DNA from: Synechococcaceae cyanobacterium SM2_3_2
GTDB taxonomy: Bacteria; Cyanobacteriota; Cyanobacteriia; Thermostichales; Thermostichaceae
Direction of reading: 5' to 3'
Length of the DNA: 57,814 nt
Assembly: GCA_012031565.1 (NCBI GenBank)
Contig: JAAUUM010000003.1
Location: 1-57,814 of the forward strand
In this document: positions 46,641 to 55,515 of the stretch, piece after piece
Layout of the letters: each line of letters begins with the position of its first letter
Position numbering within the stretch: the first letter of the stretch is position 1
Notes under the pieces: model-generated
Told to the model about the DNA's origin: nothing
What the model saw: only the letters and a program-made list of their open reading frames with translations
Databases searched by the model: none
Program-made: the position numbers and the translations under genes

Positions 46641-47636
46641 ATGACCAAGCAGCGCACTTTCTCTGGGATCCAGCCCTCCGGCGACCTTCATCTGGGCAAT
46701 TATCTGGGAGCGATCCAAACCTGGGTGGCTGAGCAGGATAAATACGAGAATTATTTCTGCATTGTCGATCTCCACGCCATCACAATTCCGCAGGATCCAA
46801 AACTGCTGGCGGAATGTACCCGGCAAGTATTTGCACTCTATCTGGCCTGTGGCTTGGATCTGGAGCATTGTGTTGTCTTTGTCCAATCCCATGTGGCTGC
46901 CCATAGCGAACTGGCTTGGTTATTCAACACCATCACCCCGATGACTTGGTGTGAGCGGATGATCCAATATAAAGAAAAGAGAGAAAAGACAGGCGAGGAT
47001 ACCAGCGTTGGCCTGTTTGATTATCCTGTGCTGCAAGCGGCGGATATTTTGCTCTACACCCCGCGCTACGTGCCAGTCGGGGAAGACCAGCGACAACACA
47101 TTGAACTCTGTCGGGATATTGCCCGTCGGTTCAATGACCGATTTGGCCAGATCTTTCCCATCCCCGATGCCCTCATCCGTCAGGAAGGAGCCCGCATCAT
47201 GAGCCTGACGGATGGCACCCGCAAGATGTCCAAGTCGGATCCCTCTCCCCTCAGCCGCATTCACCTGCTGGATAGCCCGGAGGAGGTAGCCAAAAAGATC
47301 AAAAAGTGCAAGACCGATCTGGTGCGGGGCTTGAGGTTTGAGGATCCTGATCGGCCTGAGGCTCACAATCTGCTCAGTCTCTACCAACTCCTCAGCGGTC
47401 AGCCCCGTGAGTCTGTGGCTACCGAATGTGCCGAGATGGGCTGGGGGCAGTTTAAGCCTCTACTCACGGATGTCACTGTCCAAGCTCTAGAGCCGATTCA
47501 AGCCCGATATCAAGAGCTGCGTCGGGATCCCGCTTTCCTGACTCAGCTGTTGCGGGATAATGCCGACAGAGCGGGGGCACTGGCTCAGCAAACATTACAA
47601 AAAGTTCGGGATGCGATGGGCTTTTTGGCCTATTGA
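46641..47636 (+). CDS. trpS: Tryptophanyl-tRNA synthetase
   Basis: 331 residues, class I synthetase. The HIGH-like motif is SGDLHLGNYLGAIQ, the tryptophan-binding pocket includes LFDYPVLQAADILLYTPRYV then PVGEDQRQH, and the KMSKS loop is RKMSKSDPSPLS. Full length. Charges tRNA-Trp. Confidence 0.97.
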   Translation: MTKQRTFSGIQPSGDLHLGNYLGAIQTWVAEQDKYENYFCIVDLHAITIPQDPKLLAECTRQVFALYLACGLDLEHCVVFVQSHVAAHSELAWLFNTITPMTWCERMIQYKEKREKTGEDTSVGLFDYPVLQAADILLYTPRYVPVGEDQRQHIELCRDIARRFNDRFGQIFPIPDALIRQEGARIMSLTDGTRKMSKSDPSPLSRIHLLDSPEEVAKKIKKCKTDLVRGLRFEDPDRPEAHNLLSLYQLLSGQPRESVATECAEMGWGQFKPLLTDVTVQALEPIQARYQELRRDPAFLTQLLRDNADRAGALAQQTLQKVRDAMGFLAY

Positions 47637-47687
47637 TTGCTCTTTTGTTAATTGTGTTAATTGCTTGTTTGGGATCGGGGAAGGGTA

Positions 47688-48209
47688 TCAGCCGCGGGGA
47701 TCCAAGCGCATGAGAACTTGACCAAACTCAACCGGCTGGCTGTTGTCCACCAAAATCTCCATCACTTTGCCCCCTTGCTCCGCCTCAATCTCATTCATCA
47801 ACTTCATCGCCTCAATGATGCAGAGAGGCTGACCCTTTTGCACGGGATCCCCCAGTTGCACAAAAGGACTTTCTCCAGGGGCTGATGCACTGTAAAACGT
47901 CCCTACCATCGGCGAGATGATATCCACCCAATGAGCCGGACGCCCCAGATTACCAGGAGGATTACTAGGAGGTGCGGGAGCGACTTCAACAGGAGGTGTT
48001 GGCGGGGGTGGGGGAGGTGCTACGACAGGAGCGGCGGCAGGGGACGGCACCACCATAGAAAAGGATCCCTTCTTAACAGTCAGGCGAAAGGAGGAGACTT
48101 CCAGCGTTAGCTCCGACAGACTGCTAGCATCAACAAGTGCCAACAGATCCCGGATCTCTTGCCAATCCAGCGCTTGACTGGACTCTTTGTCAAAGTTCGC
48201 GCTATCCAA
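47688..48209 (-). CDS. accB: Biotin carboxyl carrier protein of acetyl-CoA carboxylase
   Basis: 173 residues. N-terminal helical part, a Pro/Ala-rich linker (about 60-95), and the biotinyl domain with the biotin Lys in IIEAMKLMNEIEAEQG and the thumb region before it (SASAPGESPFVQLGDPV). Carries CO2 from AccC to AccAD in fatty-acid synthesis. It lies after efp on the same strand, the conserved efp-accB pair, separated by 114 bases. Confidence 0.97.
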   Translation of the reverse strand: MDSANFDKESSQALDWQEIRDLLALVDASSLSELTLEVSSFRLTVKKGSFSMVVPSPAAAPVVAPPPPPPTPPVEVAPAPPSNPPGNLGRPAHWVDIISPMVGTFYSASAPGESPFVQLGDPVQKGQPLCIIEAMKLMNEIEAEQGGKVMEILVDNSQPVEFGQVLMRLDPRG

Positions 48210-48323
48210 GAACGTTCCTCTCTCCTATTGAGCTGCTGCTGAGGCAAAGCAGGGTCACAAGGTATGCCAACCCTGGGTAGATATCTGGAATCGGAAAACC
48301 CAGATTGGATCGCACAAACTACC

Positions 48324-48881
48324 TTACTCTCGGCCCAGATAGGTATCGGTGCGAGTGTCGATTTTAATCTTTTCCCCTATTTTGATAAAAAGCGGAACTT
48401 GAATCTCGGCTCCGGTTTCCAGCTTGGCGGGCTTGGTGCCTCCTGTGGCGGTATCTCCCTTGACACCAGGATCCGTTTCTGTAACCTCTAGCACGATGGT
48501 ATTGGGCAATTCTACGGCGATGACCACGTCATTCCAGCGCAAGACGGCTGCCTGCATCCCTTCCTTGAGATATTTGACCTGATCTCCAATCTGGGATGGC
48601 TGGAGAGGAGCCTGCTCATAGGTCTCCATATCCATAAAGATAAAGCCGTCTCCCTCTTGATAGAGATACTGCATGTCCACCTTTTCGATGCTGGCGGATG
48701 GCAGACTCTCCCCTGCCCGAAAGGTTCGTTCTTGAGTATTCCCGGTCTGCATGTTTTTGAGCTTGGTACGCACAAATGCGGATCCCTTGCCAGGCTTGAC
48801 ATGCAAAAATTCCACCACTTTGTAGGGCGCTCCATCCAGCTCAATGGAGGTACCAGGTCGGAGGTCGTTACTGGAAATCAT
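48324..48881 (-). CDS. efp: Elongation factor P
   Basis: 185 residues, three beta-barrel domains. Starts [20 protein letters not shown]; the modification loop is [17 protein letters not shown] with the conserved Lys; C-terminal [20 protein letters not shown] then RTDTYLGRE. It relieves ribosome stalling at polyproline. Pairs with accB. Confidence 0.97.
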   Translation of the reverse strand: MISSNDLRPGTSIELDGAPYKVVEFLHVKPGKGSAFVRTKLKNMQTGNTQERTFRAGESLPSASIEKVDMQYLYQEGDGFIFMDMETYEQAPLQPSQIGDQVKYLKEGMQAAVLRWNDVVIAVELPNTIVLEVTETDPGVKGDTATGGTKPAKLETGAEIQVPLFIKIGEKIKIDTRTDTYLGRE

Positions 48882-48967
48882 GACAAGCGGCCAGTCGAAA
48901 AGAACTGCTCATGATTGTACCGTGCGGGCTGGGTGCTAATGGTATTCCTTCTGAGTCTTGTAATCGG

Positions 48968-49780
48968 CTATCGCTTTGGAAGGAATGCTTCTGGAGTCAC
49001 AGATGGAACGACAGCCTTGAAGACTGCGGGATCAATCGGAGGCTGACGCCCGTAATGAGGGAGAACATCTTGCCACGGAGGCCGGGATCCCTGTTGATAG
49101 GCTTGTTGGGCCAACTGAGTTAGTGCCAGCACGGGTGGATTCTGAACAGGTTCAATAATCTCATGTACTAGAGCCGCCCTTTTCCGCTGCCGCAGCATGT
49201 CCTCCCACTCTTGTAGAGTCCAGAGTTGTTCCTCCACACAGGCGATCAAGCCCCCGATTATTTGACTGGGATCCCGTTGATAGACGCTGCCGTACCATTG
49301 GCCTCGTTTTGCATCGAGTCGGACGGCCACTTCGTCAAACCCTTTCTCAAGATCTGACCCTTCATTCTGTAGGAGTTCTGGCTGTAGGAGTTCTGGCTGT
49401 AGGAGTTCTGGCTGTAGGAGTTCTGGATTGCCTGAACGGGTCTGAAAAACGGAACTAGCCCAAGCATCCAACGTGGAAATGCCATAGACCGGGATCTTGA
49501 GATTGCGTCCCAAGCAGCGGGCTACTGTCACCCCTAGCCGACAACCGGTAAAGCTACCCGGCCCAACGGCCACTGCGATTCCCGCCAGAGCAGACCACTC
49601 CACGGAAGAGATAAAGCTATCTAGGCAGATGTGCATCTCAGCTGCTAGCTGTCGATCCAATTGCCAAAACTGCTGAACCGAAGAAGCCTCTGGCCCCAAA
49701 ATCACCGGCACCCGCGCCAACCCCAAAACAGGCGTAGCTGTATAAATTCCAACTATCCAGCCTTGCTCAACCATCATCAC
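48968..49780 (-). CDS. tsaB: tRNA threonylcarbamoyladenosine protein TsaB
   Basis: 270 residues. The ASKHA-fold motif region is IAVAVGPGSFTGCRLGVTVA. It works with TsaD and TsaE to make t6A37 in tRNAs reading ANN codons. Unusual: residues about 119-138 hold ELLQP repeated, from a 15-base tandem duplication on the plus strand near 49371-49430. The repeat lies in a surface loop and keeps the frame. Start at 49780 with neighbouring Met codons. Confidence 0.9.
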   Translation of the reverse strand: MMMVEQGWIVGIYTATPVLGLARVPVILGPEASSVQQFWQLDRQLAAEMHICLDSFISSVEWSALAGIAVAVGPGSFTGCRLGVTVARCLGRNLKIPVYGISTLDAWASSVFQTRSGNPELLQPELLQPELLQPELLQNEGSDLEKGFDEVAVRLDAKRGQWYGSVYQRDPSQIIGGLIACVEEQLWTLQEWEDMLRQRKRAALVHEIIEPVQNPPVLALTQLAQQAYQQGSRPPWQDVLPHYGRQPPIDPAVFKAVVPSVTPEAFLPKR

Positions 49781-49943
49781 CTTGAACTCACAACAAACTC
49801 ACAAAACAGATCTGACCCAGCTAACCCATCCTAATCGCCGCACCCGGCTTCTGAGAAACTGAGACAGCCAGACCAGAACGACACCAAAACGACCCCAAAG
49901 GGATCCCAGTCTGAGAAACACCGCAGGCAGAACGACACAAGCA

Positions 49944-49972
49944 TTGACATTCCTTAACAATCGGCCTAATGT
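49944..49972 (+). promoter_or_regulatory. Probable psbA promoter
   Basis: TTGACA at 49944-49949 (perfect -35), a 17-base spacer, and TAATGT at 49967-49972 (-10 like). A leader of about 30 bases and AGGAG at 49997-50001 precede the psbA ATG. Confidence 0.6.
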
Positions 49973-50008
49973 GATGAATGTAAACCTACTCCAATCAGGA
50001 GTTTCTCA

Positions 50009-51073
50009 ATGACTACCGTTCTACAACGTCGCTCCAGCAGCAACGTCTGGGAACAGTTCTGCGAGTGGGTCACCTCTACCGACAACCGCCTGTATATCGG
50101 CTGGTTCGGCGTTTTGATGATCCCCACCCTGCTGACTGCTGCCACCTGCTACGTCATCGCTTTCGTCGGCGCTCCCCCTGTGGACATCGACGGCATCCGT
50201 GAGCCTGTTTCTGGCTCCTTGCTCTATGGCAACAACATTATTTCTGGCGCAGTGGTTCCTTCCTCTGCCGCTATCGGCCTGCACTTTTACCCGATTTGGG
50301 AAGCCGCTTCTTTGGATGAGTGGCTCTACAACGGCGGCCCCTACCAGCTGATCGTGCTGCACTTCCTGTTGGGTGTGGCTTGCTACATGGGTCGTGAGTG
50401 GGAATTGTCCTACCGCTTGGGTATGCGTCCTTGGATCGCTGTGGCCTATTCTGCTCCTGTGGCAGCTGCGACCGCTGTGTTCTTGATCTACCCGATTGGC
50501 CAAGGTTCTTTCTCTGACGGTATGCCTTTGGGCATTTCTGGGACTTTCAACTTCATGTTGGTGTTCCAGGCTGAGCACAACATCTTGATGCACCCGTTCC
50601 ACCAGTTGGGTGTGGCTGGTGTGTTTGGCGGTTCCTTGTTCTCTGCCATGCATGGTTCTTTGGTGACCTCCAGCTTGATTCGTGAGACCTCTGAAGATGA
50701 GTCTCAGAATGCTGGGTACAAGTTTGGCCAAGAAGAAGAGACCTACAACATCGTTGCGGCTCACGGCTACTTCGGTCGGTTGATCTTCCAATATGCGTCT
50801 TTCAACAACTCCCGTTCTTTGCACTTCTTCTTGGCAGCATGGCCAGTGGTGGGCATCTGGGCGACGGCGCTGGGCATCAGCATCATGGCGTTCAACCTGA
50901 ATGGTTTCAACTTCAACCAGTCGATTGTGGACACTGATGGACATGCCATCGGAACATGGGCCGACATCATCAACCGTGCCAACTTGGGTATGGAAGTGAT
51001 GCACGAGCGGAACGCCCACAACTTCCCGTTGGATTTGGCGGCTGTGGAAACTGCTCCTGCCATCCGTGGTTGA
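50009..51073 (+). CDS. psbA: Photosystem II D1 protein, Glu130 form
   Basis: 354 residues, reaction-centre core protein of photosystem II holding P680, pheophytin, QB and most Mn-cluster ligands. D61, Y161 (TyrZ), D170, E189, H190, H332, E333, H337, D342 and A344 are all in place, so it is an oxygen-evolving D1. Residue 130 is Glu (YMGREWEL), the mark of high-light-type D1 (D1:2 or PsbA3-like). Residue 144 is Ala where Cys is usual. The precursor tail after A344 has only ten residues ([10 protein letters not shown]) against about sixteen in many cyanobacteria. Codon use is strongly biased and repeat palindromes are absent inside the gene, as expected for very high expression. Confidence 0.99.
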   Translation: MTTVLQRRSSSNVWEQFCEWVTSTDNRLYIGWFGVLMIPTLLTAATCYVIAFVGAPPVDIDGIREPVSGSLLYGNNIISGAVVPSSAAIGLHFYPIWEAASLDEWLYNGGPYQLIVLHFLLGVACYMGREWELSYRLGMRPWIAVAYSAPVAAATAVFLIYPIGQGSFSDGMPLGISGTFNFMLVFQAEHNILMHPFHQLGVAGVFGGSLFSAMHGSLVTSSLIRETSEDESQNAGYKFGQEEETYNIVAAHGYFGRLIFQYASFNNSRSLHFFLAAWPVVGIWATALGISIMAFNLNGFNFNQSIVDTDGHAIGTWADIINRANLGMEVMHERNAHNFPLDLAAVETAPAIRG

Positions 51074-51140
51074 TTGATTGAACTTCTTGATTGAATTGCA
51101 TCGCATTGATTGAATAGCAAGATTGAATGAAACTGAGGGA

Positions 51141-51173
51141 TCCCCTGGCTCACGCTGGGGGACTTCTCTTTGT
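51141..51173 (+). terminator. Intrinsic terminator after psbA
   Basis: Stem TCCCCTGGC (51141-51149) pairs with GCTGGGGGA (51154-51162) with two G-U pairs around the loop TCAC, followed by a T-rich tract to 51173. It overlaps a GGGATCCC element. Confidence 0.8.
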
Positions 51174-51421
51174 TAGATAATCTCGCAGTTCCTATCATTG
51201 CCTTATCATTTTGGTCTCTCCTTTTATCTCAATTCTTCCACTGAGCCTAACTGCGGAGGCATTGCTCCACTCACCAGCGGCAGACTCATGGGATTTCATT
51301 GAAGTTCCTAGGCAAGATGGCCCCACCCCTGAAGATTTTTTGTAAAGTGGATGCGTTAGCACATTGCCTTAGCACATCTTTGGTCAATGCAGGAGGCAGT
51401 GAGGGTTTGGGAGACATCATC
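51174..51421. other. Spacer before the nuclease-like gene
   Basis: No gene seen. A frame in phase with the downstream gene is open from 51299 (TTG) but looks unlike a signal peptide, so I treat it as untranslated leader. Confidence 0.4.
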
Positions 51422-52174
51422 ATGAGAGTAGCTCGACTGACAGCAGTAATTAAAGGGGCAATCCGTCGCACCCAGTCCCTGAGCCGTCCGACTCGGCGGT
51501 CTAGCTTCCCCCCCCGCAAATCTGCCTCCGGCATCCTGCTCAAGAGTGTGCTGAGCGGATCCCTAGTGACGGGTGGCATGATGGTGGGCTTACCCCTCTT
51601 GTCTGCTCCTGTGGCAGCTTTGGAATCCATCAGTCGTCCTGCTCTCAGCGAAACCCGGCGGGCAGAAGTGATGCAGGTGTTGGATGTCAACCGGCTGGCG
51701 GTGCGCCTAGAGGGTGAAATTTCGGTGCGGGTGGTGGAGCTGATCGGACTGAGTGGGATCCCTCCCATCAACCCAGCTTGGACAGCACTGACTCAGCAAA
51801 TACCAATGCCGGTCTACCTAGCTGCCCAGTACCTCCAAGACACCGTTAGCGGTGGTTTTGTGGATCTTGAGTTTGATCCCCGCTTAGGCAGCACTACCAA
51901 TGAGCCGATGCTGGCCTACGTCTGGAAAGCCAATACATTTGTCAATCGTGAGATGCTCTTTCGCGGTCATGCCCCTTTTATGGAAGCCAACGTTCCAACT
52001 AAATATGGCAATGCTCTGCAAGAAGCGTCCGATGTGGCCCAACGTCAGGGGCGAGGCATCTGGAGTTTTTATGGCCCTCAGCCTGTTTTAGGGGGATCCC
52101 AGCCTCAGCCCGCTGGTGAGCCCAATCTGCCCTTTGAGACCCCCTTGGATGCCATCGGCGCAGCCATTAAGTAA
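51422..52174 (+). CDS. Exported staphylococcal-nuclease-like (SNase) protein
   Basis: 250 residues. A basic N-terminus followed by a hydrophobic segment and signal-like site (LVTGGMMVGLPLLSAPVAAL). The SNase-like barrel spans about 75-215: VNRLAVRLEGEISVRVVELI, AYVWKANTFVNREMLFRGHA, and AQRQGRGIWS at the end. The usual VRLIGIDAPE-type catalytic strand is replaced by VVELIGLSGIPP, so the Arg and acidic residues of the active site look absent. It may bind rather than cut nucleic acid. The ATG at 51422 follows GGGAG. Confidence 0.75.
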   Translation: MRVARLTAVIKGAIRRTQSLSRPTRRSSFPPRKSASGILLKSVLSGSLVTGGMMVGLPLLSAPVAALESISRPALSETRRAEVMQVLDVNRLAVRLEGEISVRVVELIGLSGIPPINPAWTALTQQIPMPVYLAAQYLQDTVSGGFVDLEFDPRLGSTTNEPMLAYVWKANTFVNREMLFRGHAPFMEANVPTKYGNALQEASDVAQRQGRGIWSFYGPQPVLGGSQPQPAGEPNLPFETPLDAIGAAIK

Positions 52175-52294
52175 CCAGGGTTTGGGGCTTCTAGCAGCTT
52201 GCATATCTTTTCCCGATGTATCTCAGGCAAGAAGCTTATGCCCCTTATTGGTAGTTAGTTTGGTAGTTAGTTGATATCTTTACGCCACTAATTC

Positions 52295-53593
52295 CTAGCC
52301 TGCCAGTAAACTCTCCACCGATTCTCGATAGCGGTGAGGGAAAATCAGCAGCTCTTGGGGACGGGTATCCACCAAGGCTTTGACGAGGGACGATAACTCT
52401 GCAATCTCGCGGGAGCCACGTTCGGTGTGTAATTGGATCCCTTGGTGATAGAGGCTGTAGCCCTGGATGCGGGAGGATCGCAGCCCCACATAATAGATGG
52501 GATCCAGACCATCTTGGGCCACCTGCTGACGCAAGCCCTGCAACACCTCGTCCCGCTGGTGGGCATCCAAGTAGGAGATATTCAGCCCCTTAAAGAGATC
52601 TCGTTCTAGGTAGCGACGGGCCAGATCCTGCAAGATCGGGTCTGTGGAGCCAAAGCGGGTATCTTGCCCCAGCAGGGATCCCTGGCTCCAGAATCGCAGT
52701 GGATAGGTGAACATGATGTCGTCAGCGGCCAAATAAAGCGGTAGGGGCAGATCGTCCACCGTTTGGCTCATCCAGGCCGCCAGGATTGGATCCAGTTCCA
52801 GGTCTCCGGCTTGGAATAACACTCGGGCCCGATGAAACAACCGATCTTGGACAAATCGAGCCGCCAGACTTTTGGGGTGCTGATAGACCTGGGTATACAT
52901 GAAATAACGCACCACCAAATAGTGCTCAATCGGCCCCAATCCCTTGCGGGCAGAAATCTTTAGGGATCCCGTGTCGGGGTCATAGTCCATAACCGTGAGG
53001 ATGCGATCTAGATCGAGACGGCCATATTGTGCCCCGGTCAGCAAGCTATCCCGCAATAGATAGTCCAGCCGATCGCAGTCCAACTGGCTAGAGACCAACT
53101 GCCCCACCACCGGCAACGAGAACGTTTTTTGCACCACCTGCTGCATCTGCTCTGGCAGGCTGGGGTCATACTCACTCAACAGCTGGGCAATGGTCTGGTC
53201 TTCAGCAATGATGCGGCGCGTCCAATGCTCGTGATGACAGCCGAACATCTCCTCTCCGGCGTGGCTAAAGGGACTATGGCCAATATCATGCAGCAGGGCG
53301 GAGGCCAGCACCAGAGCGCGATAGGGTCGGAGATCGGTGTGGCGTTTGGCCATTTTGTCGAAGACGCGGCGGGCGGTATGCAGCACCCCCACCGAATGGG
53401 TAAACCGGGATCCCTCGGCCCCGTGAAAGGTAAAGGAGGCGGCATCCAACTGACGGATCCGGCGCAACCTTTGAAAGGCTGGCGTATCGATCAGCCGAAT
53501 CAACAGGGCTTCGGTGGAGTCTCCCCCATCCAGACTGATCGCCCCATGCAGCGGGTCGTGGTAGGTGCGGGATTTGCAAAAACGCAGTGCCAT
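52295..53593 (-). CDS. HD-domain phosphohydrolase (dNTPase-like)
   Basis: 432 residues. N-terminal HD domain with FTHSVGVLHTARRVFDKMAK (first metal His), LHDIGHSPFSHAGEEMFG (HD pair) and later SSQLDCDRLDYLLRDSLLTG. The layout follows the YwfO/dGTPase-like family, which hydrolyses dNTPs or related nucleotides. The ATG at 53593 (MALRFCKSRTYHDPLHGAIS) matches the family start; an in-frame start at 53638 would add 15 residues. A divergent promoter region to pmbA lies at 53594-53734. Confidence 0.9.
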   Translation of the reverse strand: MALRFCKSRTYHDPLHGAISLDGGDSTEALLIRLIDTPAFQRLRRIRQLDAASFTFHGAEGSRFTHSVGVLHTARRVFDKMAKRHTDLRPYRALVLASALLHDIGHSPFSHAGEEMFGCHHEHWTRRIIAEDQTIAQLLSEYDPSLPEQMQQVVQKTFSLPVVGQLVSSQLDCDRLDYLLRDSLLTGAQYGRLDLDRILTVMDYDPDTGSLKISARKGLGPIEHYLVVRYFMYTQVYQHPKSLAARFVQDRLFHRARVLFQAGDLELDPILAAWMSQTVDDLPLPLYLAADDIMFTYPLRFWSQGSLLGQDTRFGSTDPILQDLARRYLERDLFKGLNISYLDAHQRDEVLQGLRQQVAQDGLDPIYYVGLRSSRIQGYSLYHQGIQLHTERGSREIAELSSLVKALVDTRPQELLIFPHRYRESVESLLAG

Positions 53594-53734
53594 AACAGGG
53601 ATCCCGAGGGTCAAGACAAGTGATATTCGCCCCTTCAACCATAGCCAAATTCTCGTCCTTGGCCCCCCTGTTGGGATCCCGGTGGCTGTGTCAGACTTTT
53701 AGAGTGTGATTTTTCATCTCTGGACTTCTTGCCC

Positions 53735-55104
53735 ATGTCTGCTAATCTGCCCGCCATCCCTGACGTTATTGATGAAGCCCGGTTGCTGGAGATGTGTGAG
53801 CAGGGGGTCAAGTATGCCCTGGCCGCTGGAGCCGACCAAGCGGAAGTCTTTGCCAGTTCGGGCCGCGAGACGGAGGTAGCTTTTGAGAAAAACGACCTCA
53901 ACTTGACCAGCATTCTCTCAGAGACGATCTTCGGGATCCGGGTGTTCAGTCAGGGCGCTTGGGCTTTGCCACTTCCAATAACCCTGATGATCTGGCGGAT
54001 GTCGCTGCCGAAGCAGTCACCCTGGCCAAAGCCTCCCCCGCCGATCCCCTCAATGGATTGCCGGAGCCTCAACCGCTGCCCGCCCATGCGACTGAGTTGG
54101 ACTTGAAACTGCTGCAATTGGATCCCGCCACCTTGACTCAGCTGGGATCCGAATTATTGGAGCAAGTCCGCAGCCGGGATCCCCGCATCACCATCGACAG
54201 CGGCGCGGTGGGGGTGAGTGCGGATGTCTCTGCCATTGCCTCTTCTTTGGGGATCCGGGCCAGTTGCACCAGTGCCGAGGCGGATGGCTACCTGTTTGGC
54301 ATGGCCATTGATGGCGAAGAGGTGGGCAGCTTTGCCTACGATGGCGACAGTGTGCAGCAGGCCGATCAACTGCGGGGCAAGCTGGAGATCGCCTTTGATC
54401 GGTTTGTGGAAAAGTGCGTCGGGGCCATAGGTGCCCGTCATGGGGAGAGCTTTCGGGGGCCGATCATCATTCCTGCCGATACCGTCGGTGAGTTTTTGGG
54501 GGATCTGATCGCGGTGCTGGGGGCGGATATGGTACGCAAGGGAAAAAGTCCCCTGGCCAATAAGCTAGGCCAACTGATTGCCAGTCCTCTGCTCACGTTG
54601 GTGGAAGGTGGGGCCGGTTTACCGGGATATCCCCTGGATCCATTTGATCGGGAAGGGATCCCCCGCCAGTTGACGCCGCTGCTGAATGAAGGGGTGCTCT
54701 GCAACTTTTTGTACAACGGCTATGAAGCCCGCTCAGCCGGGATCCTCTCCAATGGTCATGCCAGTGGTGGGGCGGGATCCCTGCCGGGGGTGGGGCCAGC
54801 CTGTTTGCAAGTGGCTCCAGGTCAATCGCCACTGTCGGATCTCTACCAGCTGGACAAAGGGATCCTGGTGACGCGCTTTTCGGGCAGCAGCAACCCGATC
54901 ACGGGGGATTTTTCGGGAGTGGTGAAGGGAGGGTTTTTGCTCAAGGCGGGGGAACGGATCCCTGTGATGGAGACCACACTGGCGGGCAACCTCTACGACT
55001 GCCTCAAAAATATCTCGATGGTGTCACAAGAGATCAGCGTCTTTGGGGGGACAACCGCCTTTCCCGCTATCCGCATCGAGGATGTGTCGATTACAGCGGG
55101 ATAG
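53735..55104 (+). CDS. pmbA: TldD/PmbA family metalloprotease, frame interrupted
   Basis: Seen: an N-terminal DQAEVFASSGRETEVAFEKN, later SEAD-like TSAEADGYLFGM, LGADMVRKGKSPLANKLGQ, and the C-terminal LVTRFSGSSNPITGDFSGVV with KGGFLLKAGE, the layout of PmbA/TldE. The frame breaks near 53963-53967: GGCGCTTGGGC needs one more base to link RVFSQGA to GFATSNNPDDLADV. Restored length is 456 residues. TldD-TldE process small peptides or antitoxins; here no tldD is adjacent. Confidence 0.9.
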
Positions 55105-55515
55105 GGGACTGATTTCAGTGTATTTCAACCCCGCAACTCAGCTTTGAGATCTTATTTTTCCCCTAGAATAGCTACCGCATGGGACAAGAGGCCAAAGTCC
55201 TGAGTCTGATGACTGTCTTGGCTATAGTCTCTCCAATCACACTGATGGGGTCTGGATGACTTTTCATCTTCTGGATTTAACCACTATTGAACCTTGGATT
55301 CTCAGTGCCTTTTTTGTTCGGCCATCAAGATCAATTGAATCGTTGATTGAATCTAGAGATCACCTCTTACTCTCAGCTGTATGAGCCGAACAGAACTGCC
55401 GAATCCTCAAGAACCTACTGTGGGGATGTCACAATAACAGAGATAATTGCCCCAACAGAGGGATCCCTGTGACTGGGGATACCTGCTCTGTATCGGCATT
55501 TTTTTTAGTAGACCC
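55105..55515. other. Intergenic region before the helicase gene
   Basis: No gene seen. Inverted repeats occur at 55447-55475 (CCCCAACAGAGGGATCCCTG with its partner TGGGG, centred on a GGGATCCC) and at 55478-55494 (GATAC pairing with GTATC) followed by a run of T at 55499-55506, which may be a terminator or leader hairpin. Confidence 0.4.

Noticed and set aside
50021-51106. A 361-codon open frame on the minus strand opposite psbA
   Set aside because: It mirrors the codon bias of the highly expressed psbA, its translation is Arg/His/Gln-rich with no domain, and the plus strand is unquestionably D1.
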